Below, piece by piece: positions 62,763-64,000 of a stretch of DNA of 64,000 nucleotides (the first letter of the stretch is position 1; every line of letters begins with the position of its first letter). The notes beneath the pieces were generated by a model. The model did no database searches. It worked only from the letters and a program-made list of their open reading frames with translations, and was not told the DNA's origin. Location of the stretch: the NCBI RefSeq assembly GCF_004369205.1, contig NZ_QFGA01000001.1:1550001-1614000 (forward strand), read 5' to 3'. Position numbers and translations under genes: made by a program. This DNA comes from Pelotomaculum schinkii. GTDB lineage: Bacteria; Bacillota; Desulfotomaculia; Desulfotomaculales; Pelotomaculaceae.

Positions 62763-64000
62763 TCATTCCCCTTCCGCGGCTTTAGCCTGCTCCGCTTCCC
62801 ATATCAGCTTGTTGACAGCGTTGATATAGGCCTTGGCGCTGGCTTCCAGGACATCGGTGCTGATCCCGCGGCCTGTGTAAACCCGCTGGCCGTCGGTGGT
62901 AATCTTTAAGGTCACGTCACCCAGCGCGTCCTTGCCGGCGGTGATGGCGTTGATGCCCCAGCTGATCATGGTGCAGTTGATGCCGGTAATTTTATCCACC
63001 GCGCGGCAGATGGCGTCAACCGGTCCGTTGCCGCAGGCGGCTTCCTCCAGCCGCGCTTCATCCTTTAAAAGCCCGATGGTGGCGGTGGGAACGACCGCGG
63101 TGCCGCTGGAAATCTGCATATAGTCGAGGCTGTAGGTCTGCGGCGCCAGTTTCATTTCTTCCTCGACAATAGCCTCTATATCATCATCGGTAATGTCCGA
63201 TTTTTTATCAGCCAGTTTTTTGAAACGTTCAAAGGACTTGTTCAGTTCTTCCTCGGAAAGGGCGAAGCCCATGTCCTCAAGCCTCTGGCGAAAAGCGTGC
63301 CGGCCGGAGTGCTTGCCCATGACCAGGTTGCTTTTGCTGACGCCGACCAGGGCCGGGTTCATAATTTCATAGGTGGTGCGCTCTTTTAAGACGCCGGCCT
63401 GGTGGATACCTGACTCGTGGGCGAAGGCGTTGTTGCCGACAATGGCCTTGTTGGACTGGACCTTCATGCCGGTCAAAGTACTGACCAGCCTGCTGGTACG
63501 GTAAATTTCCTCGGTATGAACACCTGTGTAAAGATTATTATACCTGTCCTTTCTGGTGTAAAGCGCCATCACCACTTCCTCCAGCGCGGCGTTGCCGGCC
63601 CTCTCACCAATGCCGTTAATCGCTCCTTCCACCTGCCTGGCGCCGTTTAAGACAGCCGCCAAAGAATTTGCGACAGCCAACCCCAGGTCGTTGTGGCAGT
63701 GCACGCTGACGGTCACCCGGTCAATGCCGGGGACCTCGCGGCAGATGGTCTCGATAAAGCTGCCCCACTCTCCGGGGACGGCATAGCCGACGGTGTCCGG
63801 TATATTGATCACCGTGGCCCCGGCCTCAATGGCGGCGGCAATGACCTGGAATAAAAAAGCGGGTTCGGTACGGGACGCGTCCTCCGCCGAAAACTCAACG
63901 TCGCCCGTAAAGCCTTTGGCGCGCTTAACCGCGGCCACGGCCGCTTCCAGCACCTGCTCCCGGCTCATGCGCAGCTTATGCTGCATGTGTATATCCGAAG
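62763..64000 (-). CDS. leuA: 2-Isopropylmalate synthase, N terminus outside the window
   Basis: First enzyme of leucine synthesis, joining acetyl-CoA and 2-oxoisovalerate. The frame is open beyond the window edge: upstream of [16 protein letters not shown] the codons for SDIH are readable to 64000, so the ATG at 63986 is internal. [18 protein letters not shown] is the metal-binding His-X-His, GIHQAGVLK and [11 protein letters not shown] follow, and the C-terminal regulatory domain ends in [17 protein letters not shown]. About 90-100 residues, including the first catalytic Arg-Asp motif, are missing. The promoter and any T-box leader would also lie outside. Confidence 0.95.
   Translation of the reverse strand, partial: SDIHMQHKLRMSREQVLEAAVAAVKRAKGFTGDVEFSAEDASRTEPAFLFQVIAAAIEAGATVINIPDTVGYAVPGEWGSFIETICREVPGIDRVTVSVHCHNDLGLAVANSLAAVLNGARQVEGAINGIGERAGNAALEEVVMALYTRKDRYNNLYTGVHTEEIYRTSRLVSTLTGMKVQSNKAIVGNNAFAHESGIHQAGVLKERTTYEIMNPALVGVSKSNLVMGKHSGRHAFRQRLEDMGFALSEEELNKSFERFKKLADKKSDITDDDIEAIVEEEMKLAPQTYSLDYMQISSGTAVVPTATIGLLKDEARLEEAACGNGPVDAICRAVDKITGINCTMISWGINAITAGKDALGDVTLKITTDGQRVYTGRGISTDVLEASAKAYINAVNKLIWEAEQAKAAEGE

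Overview
The window looks like a chromosomal segment of an anaerobic, low- to mid-GC Firmicute of the Desulfotomaculum/Pelotomaculum type (Peptococcaceae-like Clostridia). That placement is inferred from a Re-citrate synthase in place of the usual Si enzyme, citramalate synthase next to a full leucine operon, a glmS ribozyme, a copper-amine-oxidase-type stalk domain, and heavy loading with insertion sequences and a group II intron. No rRNA, tRNA or CRISPR array was seen.

Layout. 0.2-5.3 kb: a minus-strand response regulator, histidine kinase, ABC ATPase and FtsX-type permease module. 5.6-6.9 kb: an orphan glycosyltransferase-like gene. 7.4-12 kb: a TetR regulator divergent from an aconitase-X large subunit, small subunit and Old-Yellow-Enzyme/FadH-type reductase operon. 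12-17 kb: mobile debris, namely a 5'-truncated ilvE split by an antisense group II intron, an intact IS3-family element and an IS1380-like remnant. 17.3-22.9 kb: a minus-strand operon Re-citrate synthase, GntR regulator, aconitase, NADP-isocitrate dehydrogenase, which makes 2-oxoglutarate. 23-28.8 kb: a methyltransferase behind an attenuator-like leader, a TetR/serine hydrolase pair with a long operator palindrome, an F420-hydrogenase-type fragment, and a signal peptidase I fused to a stalk domain. 29-31.2 kb: an IS91-type transposase with a tyrosine recombinase. 31.3-37 kb: HlyD plus two ABC-2 permeases without an ATPase, divergent from a tetR gene split by a second, inverted copy of the IS3 element. 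37-39.5 kb: a nitroreductase and a type IV (AbiE-like) toxin-antitoxin pair. 39.6-51.7 kb: accessory genes (SWIM protein, thioesterase, metallo-hydrolase, MoaE-like protein, TetR, DUF1786, P-type metal ATPase, DUF3795) set in degenerate repeats, gene fragments and a deleted duplication.

51.8-64 kb is core, GC-rich and ordered: cdaA, cdaR (YbbR), glmM, glmS ribozyme, glmS (c-di-AMP synthesis coupled to amino-sugar supply for the cell wall), and leuA, leuC, leuD, leuB, cimA (leucine and the citramalate route to isoleucine). A small cassette carrying a four-helix-bundle (23S intervening-sequence type) protein between inverted arrays of a CACGTC-type repeat sits between leuB and cimA and supplies the last codons of leuB. 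A degenerate copy follows cimA.

The most promising novelties are the four-helix-bundle cassette, the peptide-leader attenuator before the methyltransferase, the stalk/signal-peptidase fusion, the nuclease-like AbiE antitoxin, the aconitase-X/reductase operon and a family of multi-site transposon-end repeats. All functional statements rest on reading motifs by eye. No database search was run.
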